A stretch of DNA of 64,000 bases from Argopecten irradians (taxonomy: Eukaryota; Mollusca; Bivalvia; Pectinida; Pectinidae): assembly GCF_041381155.1 (NCBI RefSeq), contig NC_091145.1, positions 36,347,882 through 36,411,881 of the forward strand, in the 5' to 3' direction. The translations under genes and the position numbers were made by a program. Positions within the stretch are counted from its first letter, which is position 1. The number at the start of each line of letters is the position of its first letter. Positions 1 to 13,900 of this stretch are shown here, piece by piece. The notes under the pieces were generated by a model. The model worked only from the letters and a program-made list of their open reading frames with translations. It ran no database searches and was not told the origin of the DNA.

Positions 1-3000
1 TGAAACAAAAATAGATCATTTAGATAGGAAATGTTGTTTAATTCGGTAATGTTATCTCACTAAAGCATACTAATAAATGATATTGATGTCGTTTCTCGTG
101 GACAGGAGACGTGTTTTTATTTTTTTATTGTCTCTATTTCACTGCATTGACATCTCTGTAGAAATATAATCAATTACATCTAACTATTAATATATCAGCT
201 GTATATTAAAGTGAATAGTCGGGCAAAGAAAACCAGTCTAAATGCGTTCCAAAAGTTCTCACATGTTAATACGACGGCCAAGTTCTGCTTACATTTCCCA
301 GTTCTGACCATTAAAGTAAAGGAAAGTTGAAAGCATTGAAAGCGAGGCTGCGTGTAAATGTAACCACGGACATAGTCAGCCGGGAGGACGTTTTAGGATT
401 CCTATACTTTAAATCAATTTCTTCGCACGGAGACAGATTTTGGTGAAAGATTTTATTTTTCTATTTCATAAGAAATTATACTGGATACATTCACACCATT
501 TTTACCGACTTTAGCCATCCTTGCCCAACTGTTCACTTTAACTATAATATGAGAAATATTTACTTCATTACAAAGAAATATATTACGATGGAAGAACTTA
601 TTCCCGTCTACTCGACCTTCTGTGAACATAAGGTCATAGTATCATTCAGTACATACCAAACATTTAGTTCAGACAACTTTTCCGGAAACCAGGAATTTAG
701 AAATCACTCTAAATATCTCGGTGGACTTTTCACTTCCTGGTTTACACAGTGCCTCAGTAATCCTGCAAACTTGAATGTTTAAAAAACATCACGTGTGATA
801 ATTATCAGGACCGATTACATATATTTGGAAATCTAAGGAATCACCTGCATGAGAATTTTAACCTTGTCATTAGAGACGAACCTACTGATTTAAACTGTCA
901 ATTAATGACCACTATCTCATCTCCAATAATCAATGAGAGTAACGCAGTGCAGTAGCCCTACTGTACATCATCGAGTATGTCGGTATGTTCTTTGAAAGTC
1001 GACGTTTCCTTAGAACTTTAATCCATTTCAACGAGCAGTATATTTAAAATAAGGTAGCTTCAAATTATAATACTTACCAGTTGATAGTCTATAAATAGAA
1101 TGATGCTGTTTAAAAATTGTGCTTCTTAAGTAAGAGCGTTCTATAATTATATACCCGAGGTTCTATTGTTTTCTATCTCCTTGACCTCCGGTATCAGCTC
1201 TGTATAAACAAGATAAGTGTGGGATCCATCAAATGTGAAGTGGTGAAATACCAAGGAAGCATTTCCGTATGTTTTTATGTGTTATGCTGTTTTTGTTTTT
1301 CTCAATAGCATACCACAGTCCTGGCTTACTGTTCGTTAAAATAAGACCACTGTGTCGATAAAGATCTATAAGAGTATACGTAATAATTACAACAGACTCG
1401 GGCTAAATGATAAACACGTGTGGAGAAATGTACACAGAATAACCTGTTATGTTATAGAAAAAAAAACTAGTTTATGACTGCCAGGGGAAAAAGGTTATTA
1501 TTCCCGAAAGTAAATGTCGACACGAAAAATGTTACTCGGGCTGCTGTATTCGCAACACACACAGCATTAAAACAAAACCAGGAATAAAACAACGGTAAAG
1601 AAAGCAAGAAAAAATCATGATGTGAGTTAGCAAGTGAAGTGAATTGAGACCTTTGAAATAAATCTACAATAAATACTTTTTATTTAGTGCTTTCTCGGCG
1701 CCGCGGTTTTCTTGTGTTTGTTTTTGCCTGGATAACGATGGCAATAAATCATACATAACGAGAATCGGGGTTAGGTGATTTTTGTTTTGTAGCAGGTTTT
1801 GTTGAAGTTCTGTAAATACGTAAAGGCCATTTGAGCACATTGCGCTGTGGACCAAAATGCCAAATGCCGTAATAGCAAATACCAAAGGTGGTGTGAACTA
1901 TCAAAAAGTGATCACGATACTTCAGGAATTACAAATTTTCTGGATTACAACGTTAACATCTACGACGTAAAGTAGTACAACTCTGATATATAGACACAAA
2001 CTACCAAAGTGCATTTAGAACGCAATTTAGAGCATCAAATACGCTTTCGTAACCCTTGGAGATGGTAATGTTCATTGGACTCTTAATTGACTTTTCAAAA
2101 GAATCTGGTATTAAACCGGAATATCACAAGGAACAGGGCATTGTCTATAATTTTACAATTGTTAGTAATGGTGATTAATTAAACTCTTTGACAAGTGAGC
2201 ACACGGGAGAAATCACCAATCAAGATGAAGCAGATTATTTAACAATCGATTTTTCCGTTTGCGTTTTTATGATCAATAAGTGAAGAGGTGTGGCTGGTAT
2301 AGATGGTGTGGTACCTGTATCAGGATTCTCCTGTTGCATGTACACGTTATTACAGTATGACTCACAGACTTCCAGTATTATATAACGTTGTACTTTGACT
2401 TGCCATGATGCCATGTCATGTGTTCATTCACTTCTGCAAAAATCAATCAGGTTCAGATGCTGATCTGCTGGTTCTACCGATATAGACAATAAACGCCCCG
2501 AGATTCTGTTACAGAATTGATGAGTTCCCGCCATCACGAGGGATGTCGTCTGCCCGGCGCCGTCTGCGCAGGTGATAATGGTACTCTGGAATCGGAGAAT
2601 GCTGTTATTGAAACCTATTAAAATACTATCTTCATAGAGGTCTTTGATGTTATGGTAAATCCGTGATTGAAAAATGCAATTACTTTAATGTTAATTGTTC
2701 GACAAAAACAGCAACATTCGATACTTCCTTGTAGCAGCAAATTAAACTTTGAGTGTTAAATATTGATGGTTCCACCGATATTATAACTAGAAGCAATGAG
2801 AATGATTGCTTTTGACTCAAATGGGGTATTTGAGCTCAACTTATTTTAAATAGATATAATGTTTATAGTATAACTATGCAGCCAATTTTGGTAAAATATT
2901 GCTTCACACATGTTCATTCTATAAGTATTGTTTGATTCTTTGGTTCATGGTTAGATATACTGGTTCGTAATTGTGGGTAAGACCGACTTACTGATTGTTG

Positions 3001-3400
3001 TAAGATACACGTGTACATAAGTCATTGTTTCCTTGTCTTGGCTTCGTTCATCTGGGTGTTCTAGACACCTGTATGCGTAAATGTATGTTCTCCTTGAGTG
3101 AGTGTGTTGCGTGCTCTGCAAGTCTGTAGAAGAATCTGCCAATTCTGATCTTTAGATGGTCTTGCCGACAGCGTGCGTCACCAACAAGACGGATTACGTC
3201 ATTGCCAGACTACAAGGAGCAATGGCTGACACTACATCAGGACATCGTTAATTTATACACATTACAGTAGGCCCACGAGATCGGCAGTAAGTCTCGTGAT
3301 GCAGGTACCAATACCAACAAATAGGATGCAGGTGGAATTAACAGAGATTGTTACCACAGTAGGACATCATTATTTACAACATCTATTACCATAATCACTA
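1..3400. other. A/T-rich stretch with no firm gene
   Basis: I see no convincing gene here. Open frames are short and lack good splice or start contexts, apart from the weak exon candidate at 2515-2571, listed separately. A minus-strand frame of about 45 codons near 1145-1285 looks mildly protein-like but is of chance length. The stretch reads as intergenic or intronic sequence. Confidence 0.5.
2515..2571 (+). CDS. Weak candidate internal exon in a G/C-rich island
   Basis: A 57-bp island, much richer in G+C than its surroundings, lies between a fair acceptor (pyrimidine run then TTACAG) and a fair donor (GCAG followed by GTGATA). Its length is a multiple of three. Two of three frames are open; one contains an ATG at 2520. 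The opposite strand also has an open frame across the island, so the strand is uncertain. No partner exon was found and no protein family is recognised. It could equally be a conserved non-coding element. Confidence 0.15.
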
Positions 3401-3412
3401 AAAGACTTTGTT

Positions 3413-3450
3413 TGGTTTTGTGTTTAACGTCCCATTAACAGCTAGGATTA
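3413..3450. repeat. Fragment of an interspersed repeat
   Basis: The stretch contains GTTTAACGTCCCATTAACAG. I associate this motif with a highly repeated short element in bivalve genomes, but that is from memory and not verified. Only a short piece is recognisable, with no downstream body of the element. Confidence 0.3.
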
Positions 3451-3576
3451 TTTAAAATTAAGGTTGATCTTACATGCGTGCAATGTGTTGCGGTGTGAAA
3501 ATGGCTATATTTCAGGACGCTGTGGTATATTCGTGTTGTGTCTCCTTGTACTAGTGGAACTCTAGCCATTTTCATT

Positions 3577-4267
3577 TAAGGAATAGATTTTTATTTTGTT
3601 GAGGTTACAGTGTATAAGGGTATAATGATAATGGAGCACGTGTTGCCGGGTTACATAAAATTTACACGGGGCCATTATCATTATACCCTCATAACCTCAA
3701 CAAAATGAAAAGCTATTCCTTATATTTACAGTTTTAAACGTAAATGAATATTTATTCTCGCGACAGTTGCATATTTTTGTATCTAAATACCTATATTTTT
3801 TTCTCCTGTTCTCAGTTTGCACTGACATGGACTCAATAACCATGCTTTCTAGTATTAGCATTATCAGTGTACAGTACAAAACATGCGGCGATTCTATTGT
3901 TACGGGAATAGTCGCTGGCGTAGCAACGTGGGATCATGATCCCACTTTTGATGGGAACATATGGATGACTCGATTGCAATCAGCTGTTCAATCGAATTCG
4001 TTGACGATGACGGGATGACGAGAGAAGAAAAAAATAGGGGTATTTTAATAAAAAAAAAAGTATGCAACTTAAGCGAGAATAAATGTTTGCGTGAAAAACT
4101 GTAAATATAAGGAATAGGTTTTGATTTTGTTGAGGTTATGAGGGTATAATGATAATGAAGCCCGTGTAAATTTTATGTAGCCCGGCTTTGCCGGGGTTAC
4201 ATAATTTACACGTGCTCCGTTATCATTATACCCTCATAGCCTCAACAAAATCAAAATCAATTCCTTA
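3577..4267. mobile_element. Composite foldback element: two palindromic MITE-like units
   Basis: Two near-palindromes of about 150-160 bp, at 3577-3722 and 4108-4267, share the same arms. Each begins TAAGGAAT, continues into a TGAGGTTA...GGGTATAATGATAAT arm, and ends with the inverted complement. The spacer between them also begins and ends with inverted copies of one sequence (around 3723-3775 and 4050-4107: ATTTACAGTTTT versus AAAACTGTAAAT, and TTCTCG versus CGAGAA). The whole 690 bp is therefore a nested inverted repeat. No transposase frame is present, which fits non-autonomous elements. Either one unit inserted as an inverted pair or the complete structure is one foldback transposon. Confidence 0.75.
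3928..3945. repeat. Perfect 18-bp palindrome
   Basis: GTGGGATCATGATCCCAC is its own reverse complement. It lies near, but about 20 bp off, the symmetry centre of the surrounding foldback element, so it may be the remnant tip of the hairpin or a separate small insertion. Confidence 0.8.
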
Positions 4268-6640
4268 AATCTCACTGAAGCACGCCGCCGTAGTCGCCAA
4301 TACACTCCATACGATCACATACATATACAGCTATAAAACATTATCGGAATGAACAATGGCTTCATTATTGCAATTTTCCAATTAAAGATCTTTAATGAAT
4401 GCTCTTTTGAGATGAAATCTTTTGAAACTAGTTCATTTTGCGCGAAGCTTTAATAGCAAAAAGTACAACTCCGAGACGAGCTTCATAGAATATCGGACAA
4501 AACAAACACATTCAAAATACCATTCACTATGAAATCATGTTGAACCAGCGAACCAACGTTTCATGATCTCCGGTTCATGTCTCAATGTCATATTCCACAT
4601 TAGTGTCACAATATTACTATACAGATCTAACTCGTACAGTCCTACTCGACAGACAATTACGTGGGAATTTCGGAGATCCTTCGTCCATATTTCTATCATC
4701 TTTTGTTATTATCATTTTTGTCTGTGTGATTCGCCAAAAATACCCATTCCACTGGAAACTAATAGCATGGTATACACCCAACATGTCTTCAAATATTCAT
4801 TTGACCCATAGAACTATTGCTGGTATCCAACTTAGCCTCGGTTTCATCAACATTCCGTATCTCCATATAGAAGAGCAGTAGAAATCGATGGGGAAAATGA
4901 ACGTTCTTCAACTTCGTTTACTTTTTTATGGAGAGATTTAAATTAAGGAGCTTCCTGAAGTTAAAGAATATTGATAAAACTGGTCAAAATAAATTACAAG
5001 ACAATTATATGTTTGGAACTTTTTATTAATAAGAAAATGAGAGACTGGTTATATATGAGAATTTGAACAAATTTAATGATGAACTATAAGATAGAATGCA
5101 TGAAGTTATTAAACTTCACAATTAATGAAATGACACTGATAGTCATAAATACAATAAATAATGCACAAATGCAATGAACGGAATATATACGCTTCATACA
5201 ATTAAACTTGATAGTCATCATGGTTTTGTTAGATGGGTTCCCATGGAAACAGCGAACTGTCCTTCATTTATTGTTTATACAACTTTTACGAGACGGTAGA
5301 CTATGTTGTCTTGTAGATAAGACTGGAAATATAAAAACAAAGAATTTACAAATGCGTGGCATTCTTGTGATTCATGGGCATCACAAGGCTGACTCGACAC
5401 AAGTACATACCCTAAACATTGCAGACGTGAAATGCACATGCACGGTTTTTGCTTTCGTTTGTATTCAGTACACGACACGCCATGTCTAAAAACAATTCCA
5501 CTAGCAGGCTATTACCTAGGTATGATTCACGCCATCCATGGACCGCACTTCCACTACACAACGTAATATCATGGCTGGTTCTTTGGTGGACCAATTTACA
5601 TAACTATGTTTAAGATTACTATCATAACTATACAAGCTCCTGTCTAATTAAAGATGATATAACATGGACTTTGATTCCTTTTGTCTTTGATAAAGCATTG
5701 TTCGAAATTCATGAAAATCATTACTGACTACTTTAGTATTCGTTTTGAATTCTGTAGTTTTCACTTGATTACATACTTGCCGTATGGGGTAAACGGGGGA
5801 TGGTTATCGATATCGGAAACTCAGAACGTTTGAAAAGGCCACGTATCTTTGGATTTAATGAAATTATGTACCTATTCAGGACTATTTTTTATTTGCGACA
5901 CTATCATATCTATATATATGTATATGAAATGAAAATGCTGCTTACAGACGACATTGATTACATATTATATATCATAGGATACAATATGGTATAGTGATGG
6001 TCACTTTGTACAGAGCTGCCTGGTGTTGTGACAGGAAAGGTTTGAGCAGTTTCTATGACCTGGTCAAGGTGATATTCACATACCGACACTATCAGCGTCA
6101 GTACTCTCCTAGAACATGGTAACATAGCACAGCCATGGAAACGATTTTAACTTCACCGAACATTGTACAATACTGCAGTAACCACCGTAACACTAAGTTT
6201 ATCCTCGATTAACACTTCACGAGACAATACTAATTAATTTCTGAAAGGAAGATCATTGCAGTAGCAATGATACTTGTCCGTCATCCGAATATGTATTTTT
6301 TGGTTAAAATATTGCGAGCGAATCTATTTAAATAAATATTAATTAGCCACGTTAAGAAGCCAAGCGATATTAGACATTCTGTGTAAAATAGAAATTACAG
6401 ATTTCCATTGAGATGATCTTAATAGTTTAAATACATTTATGTTTTTGTAGTTATAATATACGCAAACCAATTCTAGAGGAACTTCACTAATACCATATAT
6501 ATACATTTCACTCAAAGTTATCATCAATGTAATTTCACCGTGTCATGTAAATCTAATATTCCTATAGGGGTTAGATGTTAATAATTTCATGTCATTGGAA
6601 TTAGATTTAGCTTTCGTTAGATTGACATCCGTTCATTTCT
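4268..6640. other. A/T-rich stretch with no recognisable gene
   Basis: Only short, overlapping open frames without splice support are present. I see no repeats of note and no recognisable protein. Confidence 0.5.
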
Positions 6641-6649
6641 GGTTAATGG

Positions 6650-7055
6650 TAAGTAGACTGGTTAGCAATTGTGATTAGAACTTTTCTTTGCTTGTTTCTG
6701 ATTGGCCGATGTACTGTTTCTGATTGGCCGATGTACCGGGTAGTTAGTGATTGGTGGATATTCTGGGGAGTTTTTGAATGGTCAATATTCTGGTAAGGTT
6801 TGATTGGTAGATATTCTGGTGAAGTTCGATTGGCCGATACTGTTGGTTTTGGAAGATTTTTATTGGTCACTATTCTGGATATTCTTAAGTTTGTGATAGG
6901 TCGATATTCTTGGAAGTTTGTGATCAGCTGATGTTGTAGAAAGTTTGTTATTTGTCGATGTTCTATGAAGTTTGTAATTGGTCGATATAGTTGGAAGTTT
7001 GTGATTTGCCGATGTTCTAGGAATTTGCGTGATAAATTGATATTATGGTGAGGCA
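6650..7055. repeat. Degenerate minisatellite, period about 30-40 bp
   Basis: A decayed tandem repeat built on the motif GTTTGTGATTGGTCGATATT, repeated roughly a dozen times with substitutions and small indels. On the minus strand it produces an open frame of about 138 codons made of ITNF/RPIT-like repeats. I regard this frame as a by-product of the repeat, because the divergence does not spare codons. Confidence 0.65.
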
Positions 7056-7059
7056 TCAA

Positions 7060-7908
7060 TGGTAATGATCTTAGATATTCTTAGATTGGTCATGTTTTTT
7101 CTAAGGCCAGAACATGTACTACTGCAGTATTTTTGAGAGTAATTAATGCAGTAGAAAACGCAAATTTACAATTATTGTTTTGAACTCATTATGGCTTAGA
7201 ATAATTGCAAATAGCATATGGTAATCAAGATTTGTTTTAAACTTAAATAAAATTCGTGTTCATGAAGTATGGGCCTGTTGAAGAGTTTAATGATAATGCA
7301 GGACAATGTTAGAATACTTAACACCTATAACCCTATCAGTCTTCGTTGAAACGATGTATGACTGTAATTGGATAATGATGCCCGGAATCCTTATAATTAT
7401 AATTACAGAAAATCTTGGCAAGATCGATCTATTTCACTTTGCCTACAAAGGGCGAACACATGTTAGGTTCCAGAGCATTAAGAAAATGCCTCTCTCTTCA
7501 TCAAATCTTCTATAGCCACCGAACAAATATTCGAAAATTCCTTTGAAGATTTGAAACAACATGGCTATTCCCACAACGAAATATGGTTTTGTTTCCTACG
7601 GGAAATCCGTAAACCAGATTGACGTTAGACAGAACATGTAAACCACACTCAAACGAATTAGTGTGGAATGGTTGAATGTATCTAGCTGCTTAAATATTAC
7701 TCCTATTAACTAGTAACGTCGAGATTCTTAACAATCACACGTCCTGTTTACTCGAAAACGCCCATCACATGATAAAGACAGAGTTATCAATTAACAACTC
7801 AATAAACATGTATTGTTAACAATCACGAGGAGTTCCGAACGGCAGATGTTCCCAATAAATAAATCCTCACTTCTTAATTATAGGCATTCCTAGTGGTTAT
7901 CGAATTGA
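7060..7908. other. Probable 3' flank of the CARD-LRR gene
   Basis: No other gene is seen. The minus-strand gene ends at 7909, so its 3' UTR lies here. No canonical AATAAA in minus orientation was found close to the stop; an ATTAAA-type signal (TTTAAT on the plus strand) occurs near 7286. The transcript end is undetermined. Confidence 0.35.
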
Positions 7909-10900
7909 TCATGCTTCGTCAAACGCATTTCCCCACAGCAAAAGCTTCAATTTGGGATTGGAGGACGTCACAATACGAACACGGTAGCGTAAATCGTCAG
8001 AGGTCGCAGACGGGTTTGTGTGCTCGCGACCTAGTCTATTGTAACACAATTTCAACAAGGTCAACGTAGGGTTACACTCCAAAATATCCAGAATTTTTGA
8101 AAATCCATCATTTGTAATACCGCACATATTCAGCCCGAGAGTTTTGATTGATTTGTTGCGTTCTAAAGCATTAGATATTTTTAAAACACCTGCATCGGCT
8201 ATAAAATTAACACTAAGGTCCAAGTGCTGCAATGTTTTGTTCATTAAAATGACGTCAGAGAGCATCGCACATCCACCGGAAGTGATGCCACAGTTCTCTA
8301 AATTGAGGTCCACTAGAGTGGACTTGTCATTGAGATGGCGACACATCATTTCCATCCCATCGTCGCCGATAAAATTCCGACTTAAATCTAGTTCCGTCAG
8401 ACTACGACTCTGTTGAACACCTTCAAATAATATTCCACAGCCTATCCAGGAAATGTTCGCACTACGCAGACGCAGCTTTTTCAACGCTTTGTTCTGTTTG
8501 AGCATATTTCCCAGACTGATACATCCGCTGTCTGCGATGTCCAGAAAGCTCATGTCTAGATCTGTCACCCCGGGGTTGGTTCTGAGGGCCTCACCCAGGT
8601 GTTTACAGCCCTCACTGTCCATCCCTGTCGACGACAGATTCAGTTGTCTTATGCTGGTGTTTTTATTTAAGGCGGCCGCCAGCATTTTAGCACCTTCGTT
8701 ACCGATAGAGTTAAGGCGTAAGTCTAGTACAGAAAGGTTCGGAGAAGATTGTAGTGGCTCCGTAAAGAAACCAACATCTTTTCCAGACATTTGTGTTTTT
8801 CCAATATGCAGTTCTAGTATGCAAGGGTGTTTGCCGAGCATTTCTGCGAGCCGCTTGGATCTCTCGCCGTGTAGAGAATAACCCGATATACACACGGTAA
8901 TGACAAGCGTTCCTGTGATCTGCATGTCGTCGTCCAGTTTGAGTGCATCCCCTGACGTTATTGAGTGATACGACAGACGGGAACAGCGCTTGTAGAAGGT
9001 GGAGTCCCGTGAGAAACGTTTGTTGTCACCTCTTGCTTTCTCCAACTGGATCACCGGGGTCATAATCTCTGTGTCACAGTTATAATATCCAACATCGAAG
9101 GTGATTGTCTTCTCCTCCTCTACCGTAGTACTGCTGTCCTCCACCAGGGGGCACGGAATGTCAGATATGACGTTGTACACGTCACTCATAGCGTCCATTA
9201 TCTTAGCAATGTCACGGTAAGTGTCACTAGCACGAAGGATGTCACAGAAGGAATCAAACTGTTTGGGTTTCCCGTCGGACATGACATGGATCATACTCTC
9301 GCACACCAGACGTCTGTCCGGATGTCCGCGGAAAGCCTGCAAGTCCACAGAAGATATCACCTGTTTTGCATGTAGTTCGTCTAACAATTCGGAAGCATCA
9401 AACTTTTGACATATTAGTTCAGAAGCACTTTGCAAAATCACTCTATGTCGTTCATTTTCAACAGAGCCTGTCGACTTTTTCCTGCGCGTGAGAGTTCGGC
9501 GAGGAGTAAGGTCCGGAGTCACGATTTTGATTTTACTTGTATTTAAACTAGTATTAAGGCTGGAGATTTCCGAGTCTAATTTACTAACAGTTGTTTTCTG
9601 TAAAATAGGTTTGCTGATTTCAATATTGTTATTTTCAGACAGTTTCTTTTTCTCTGTTGTATTGCAACTGACGCCATTTTCCTTCCTTACGGGAGCGACA
9701 TGCGCAGTCGGTATATTGCCATCTTTCCCGCGGTTGGTTTGGTACGCTTGTGACATGACGTAAGAGTTCCTGTCCGTAGATCCACCAATCACAGCAGAGT
9801 TCCGTGGAGTGCTGATGGATGAAGACCGGAAGATGAAGAGTCGCGGAGGTTTGGGAGGAGGTTTTAAACTGTTACTCCTCCGGAACAAAGACTTTTCTCT
9901 GTCCCCTGGGGGCCCGTCGGTAGCGTCGTATTGGCCCCAATCAAACTTCTGGTCCCGCTTACGCCGTAAACTAAACTTCCTCCAAAACTTCCAAGGTGGG
10001 GAATTGGGACTTTCAGAGTCTGAAAGTAAAATGTGAATATTAGTATTCAAAGACTATATGAGATGAAACATTATTTTCATTGTTAAAAAGAACCGGTGCA
10101 GTAAACTGATATACAATAATTTTTATTCGTCGCAATATAAGCAATTCACTAGGAGTTGAGGTTTAAATGTTTATTAGACATACCAAAAGGTAATGATGGT
10201 ATAAATGTTAGCAGAGCTTGGTAGACTTTTTGTAGTAATGATTAAACACGTTTGGAATTCTTGTGAGGCTTTATTTGTCTTTTAGTATTATTTTTTTTCA
10301 ATTTTTTGTTTGCAATATTTTGCAATCCTGACAATGTTACGTTATATAACGTTTATCTTTGGCAATATCACAGCCCACCCGGTAGAAGTCATATATAACC
10401 AGTGTCTACTTATGTCTGACACACAGTAGCTAGTACAAAACGCCAGTTACACTACACAGATAGACAGGGCAGTACACAAACCAGGGACTGGTCTCCAGGC
10501 ATAAAATACTGTGTTAGGACTCTCGGACTCACCGGGCTAAAATCCAGAACTTCCCCTGAATTTTTAAGGGGAATAGCCTACACTATCTAGAATTAATTAC
10601 CTCTTCCGGAACACTTATAACTAAACGCTTCGTCAGATGTTGTGAGGATGATACGCCCAAACCTAGTATTTTTTGTTTACTGATAAATACGTGTTGTTAC
10701 CGAATTCCTCTCTGTCCCATACACACATTAGACGTAACGTGTAATTGAGGCGTGAAATACGACTTTCTCTCACTCTCCACTAACCATTACAGGTGTGATT
10801 GGGGAGGGGTGTGAAATACGACTCAATCATTTCTCTATAACCTCCCTCCCTTAGATGCTAAAACTGCTACAGTGAGTTTGAAACCCTTCAAAATCTCGCA

Positions 10901-13900
10901 CCTAAATGGAAATAGGTCGTATATTTCGGCAACAGATATTTCACAATCGTAAAACGTTTCTGTGAGATAAGTTATCTCGTCTATTCTATCTGTGCACCAC
11001 CATTCCTCCACGCCATATCATCTGTCCATCGCCATTCTTACTAACCGTATCAACCACTTAGGATTAGAAAGTGGTACCAGCCCACATCGGGACATCAATC
11101 AAGCGGCTTAGTCTCGCAGCTATATTGTAAAAACATACTTCGATAAGCCGGCCTTGTAATCAATATCTATGATCTACGATGAGAGTTATTTCGAGTTTGG
11201 TGCTCTAGGCTGGTGTAATAAGAGAAATCTGGAACATAACGCCCTATACTGATGCACGGTCTTTCCTCTCGACTATCCTTCTGATATCAGCATTATCTAA
11301 CACTTCTAAATAATTATACTCTTTTACATCTAAACACACTTTGTAATTATCACGACCAATTTATTGCACTGAAAGGCTTCATTGCATCACAATTCCTTGT
11401 TGTAAGACAATGGAAAGGCTGTTGAGAACACAGTTCACTATAACCTATGTAATACAATCAATGAATAGCGATGTGTAAAGTGGAGAATGAAATAGCGAAA
11501 ATTATAGCATTTTGAAAGAAGACGCAGACGGCGATTTAGAATAATGCAAAATTGCAAATAACTGAAAAAGACGACAACTAAATATGCAGAATTCGAGACT
11601 GACATACATTTTCTTTCATAAAGTCGTACCCCACTGCAAGGCTCCACTTCACCTCCTTTTCCAATGACCAGGACTATTACAACCCAACCAAGGCACTATT
11701 TTGTATGTTCGGCGGAACCAGATATTGACGTGTTCATGATTCATGCCGTACTTTTTAGTACCACGTGGTCATGCTTCGTTATGATGTTTTGTCTCAACGA
11801 TTAGATCATTGATTATTATATTTCCCTCCCCATACATCTCCAGTCGAGCGTAAACAACCCTATACAGTAGGTCCAGGACACGCGATGCTGACAAAGCTAT
11901 GGGAGGGTGCTATACTGCGGATTGTACCTAACAATTAATTCTGCGCCATAATGGTAATGGGGTATTATTGTATTTAAACATGTTTTATGACATTTGAAAG
12001 ACCCAACGGTTAGATATAACATAAATTGGTATCGTTCTACCAATTGCACACAAATACTCTACATGTAGACAAAGGTATAAAACTGTCACGCGACACATTA
12101 TATGTATTACAAATGTAATGCAACTACAATTTAGCTGTGACGTTTTACACATGTAACTGCATAAGATAACATGTCATTACATTATTATAACAGAGGCGGA
12201 CGTGTGAGTGACTTATCTGTCCCGATAGGCTCAGCCATCCAAAGGCATGCTCTCAGTACCACATCTGGTAATACATATGTAGAAGACGAATGATACCAAA
12301 TTGCCACAGCTATTACCACATACAATATTCATAACCATGTTTGTCCGTGTACTTGTCGATTGTTTTCTGTAGCTTTGATGCATTGTAACACACGTTCCAG
12401 GTCTAGTTCTGAGCAATGTCCACTTAGGACAATAGATAGGATACAAGCTTCTCACTAGCAATGTAGCTGAAGGATATAATATACATGATGCCAAAATGTA
12501 TTTCAAGATTTTGAAATTTGATTGTTCAACATGCAAGATTTACTTCTATGCTAACGCTGCTCTGTTATCTCCGCAGAGGGAGACCCAAACCGCCATACAA
12601 TGTCGCATGTTTATACAAGGATTCTCCTGATCTCAGACAGCAAATTACATGTTATATAGATATTCTAAGTAAGCTTATTGGTCATACATTACAGGCAACA
12701 AATACCAATTCAATCAAAAAGCTCCAAAATACCAATCATATTTAATTTATCGTAAAAAGTGGCATAACAAGACTTTCCTACATTATCGTAATTAGTTAAG
12801 GACTCCATCAGCGACTTCCACAACCTAGTTAACCTCGCTTACAGATACAACATTGGTTGTAATGCTGCCAACAGCTATCTGTATAACACGGTATTACATG
12901 GCACGGTATACATTATTATCGCCTATTGCACTTTATTTCAAGATATAATTATACCTATCCCCCAGAGCTTCTGGAGGAGTTGTGAAGGCCAATATCAACA
13001 TCAATACATATCAACTTTTAACTGAACGGAGATAGAAGGGACAATAAATCGAAACGTGCCATGTATTCTATAACGGGTAAAATGACAAACGTTTAACCAG
13101 AGTTTAATAAACTTTAAGATGTCTTCAAGAGCGTAGTAGACATTTCGGCACCAGTTCAACACTTTCTGGGTTTTTTGCTTTCTGACGTTTGCTTCCTGCA
13201 ACCGAAAGGCTGAATTCATAAACATGAATGTTACAGTATGTCAATCTAAAAGATTATAGTTGTGAATTGTTTTCTTTTTCTTTTCTGTAAACTCTTCCTT
13301 GGCAATTTGGGATATATTCCATCTCCGGAATGTGATTATAAACAAATTAAGTCTAGTTACTAGAAGATTAAGCGATCTTGAGAATAGATTTAATATCCCT
13401 ATGTCTTAAAACAGATTCACGCCCGTATATTACGAGATATTCTTGTATTTGATGATAATCGCCTCTCAGCTGGTTTTCATTTGATTTTAATTAATGGTAC
13501 CGACTCACTCCATCTCTCTGCTGGGTATACACCGTTACCATTACAAGCCTTTTCTAATCCCAGTGTGTTATGAGGGTAAGCTATGTATACTTCCCCCTGT
13601 GTCTAATGATATCCTAATTCCAGCCATTCCACCACGCCCTGTACGGAACCGTGAAAGGAAAACAGGTACGCCCTCCGATTACAGGGGTAAAAATCAAAGT
13701 GATATTCTAGCCCTTTGTTCTTCATCAGAAGGTCTGTGTACTCCATTGGATGTTACATTAAAGTCGTTGTAAGGTGACTAAGTGGAACTACGGTAGATAC
13801 AAAACATGCATCAACTGTATAACATAGTATAAGTTGCATTCACTTCCTTTGCATACGTTACGTTTTAAGACGGAAACACTGGGAAGAGCAATTTAAGCTC

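Noticed and set aside
1145-1285. 45-codon protein-like minus-strand frame
   Set aside because: The length is expected by chance, and the only good acceptor lies inside it, leaving a segment too short to judge.
6643-7059. 138-codon minus-strand ORF rich in ITNF and RPIT repeats
   Set aside because: It coincides with a decayed tandem repeat and has no start context, splice sites or conserved residues to support a gene.
8144-10036. Plus-strand open frames of 60-142 codons across 8.1-10.0 kb
   Set aside because: They are the antisense shadow of the CARD-LRR coding exon; the minus frame carries the LRR periodicity.
10020-10050. ATG at 10050 as the start of the CARD-LRR protein
   Set aside because: The ten extra residues are read from a branch-point-like CTAAT and a pyrimidine-rich CAG acceptor, and a phase-matched upstream exon exists at 15387-15507.
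13622-13663. A 42-nt plus-strand micro-exon with good AG and GT sites
   Set aside because: Splice-site pairs at this spacing occur by chance in a window of this size, and no partner exons were found; it also lies inside the minus-strand gene's intron.
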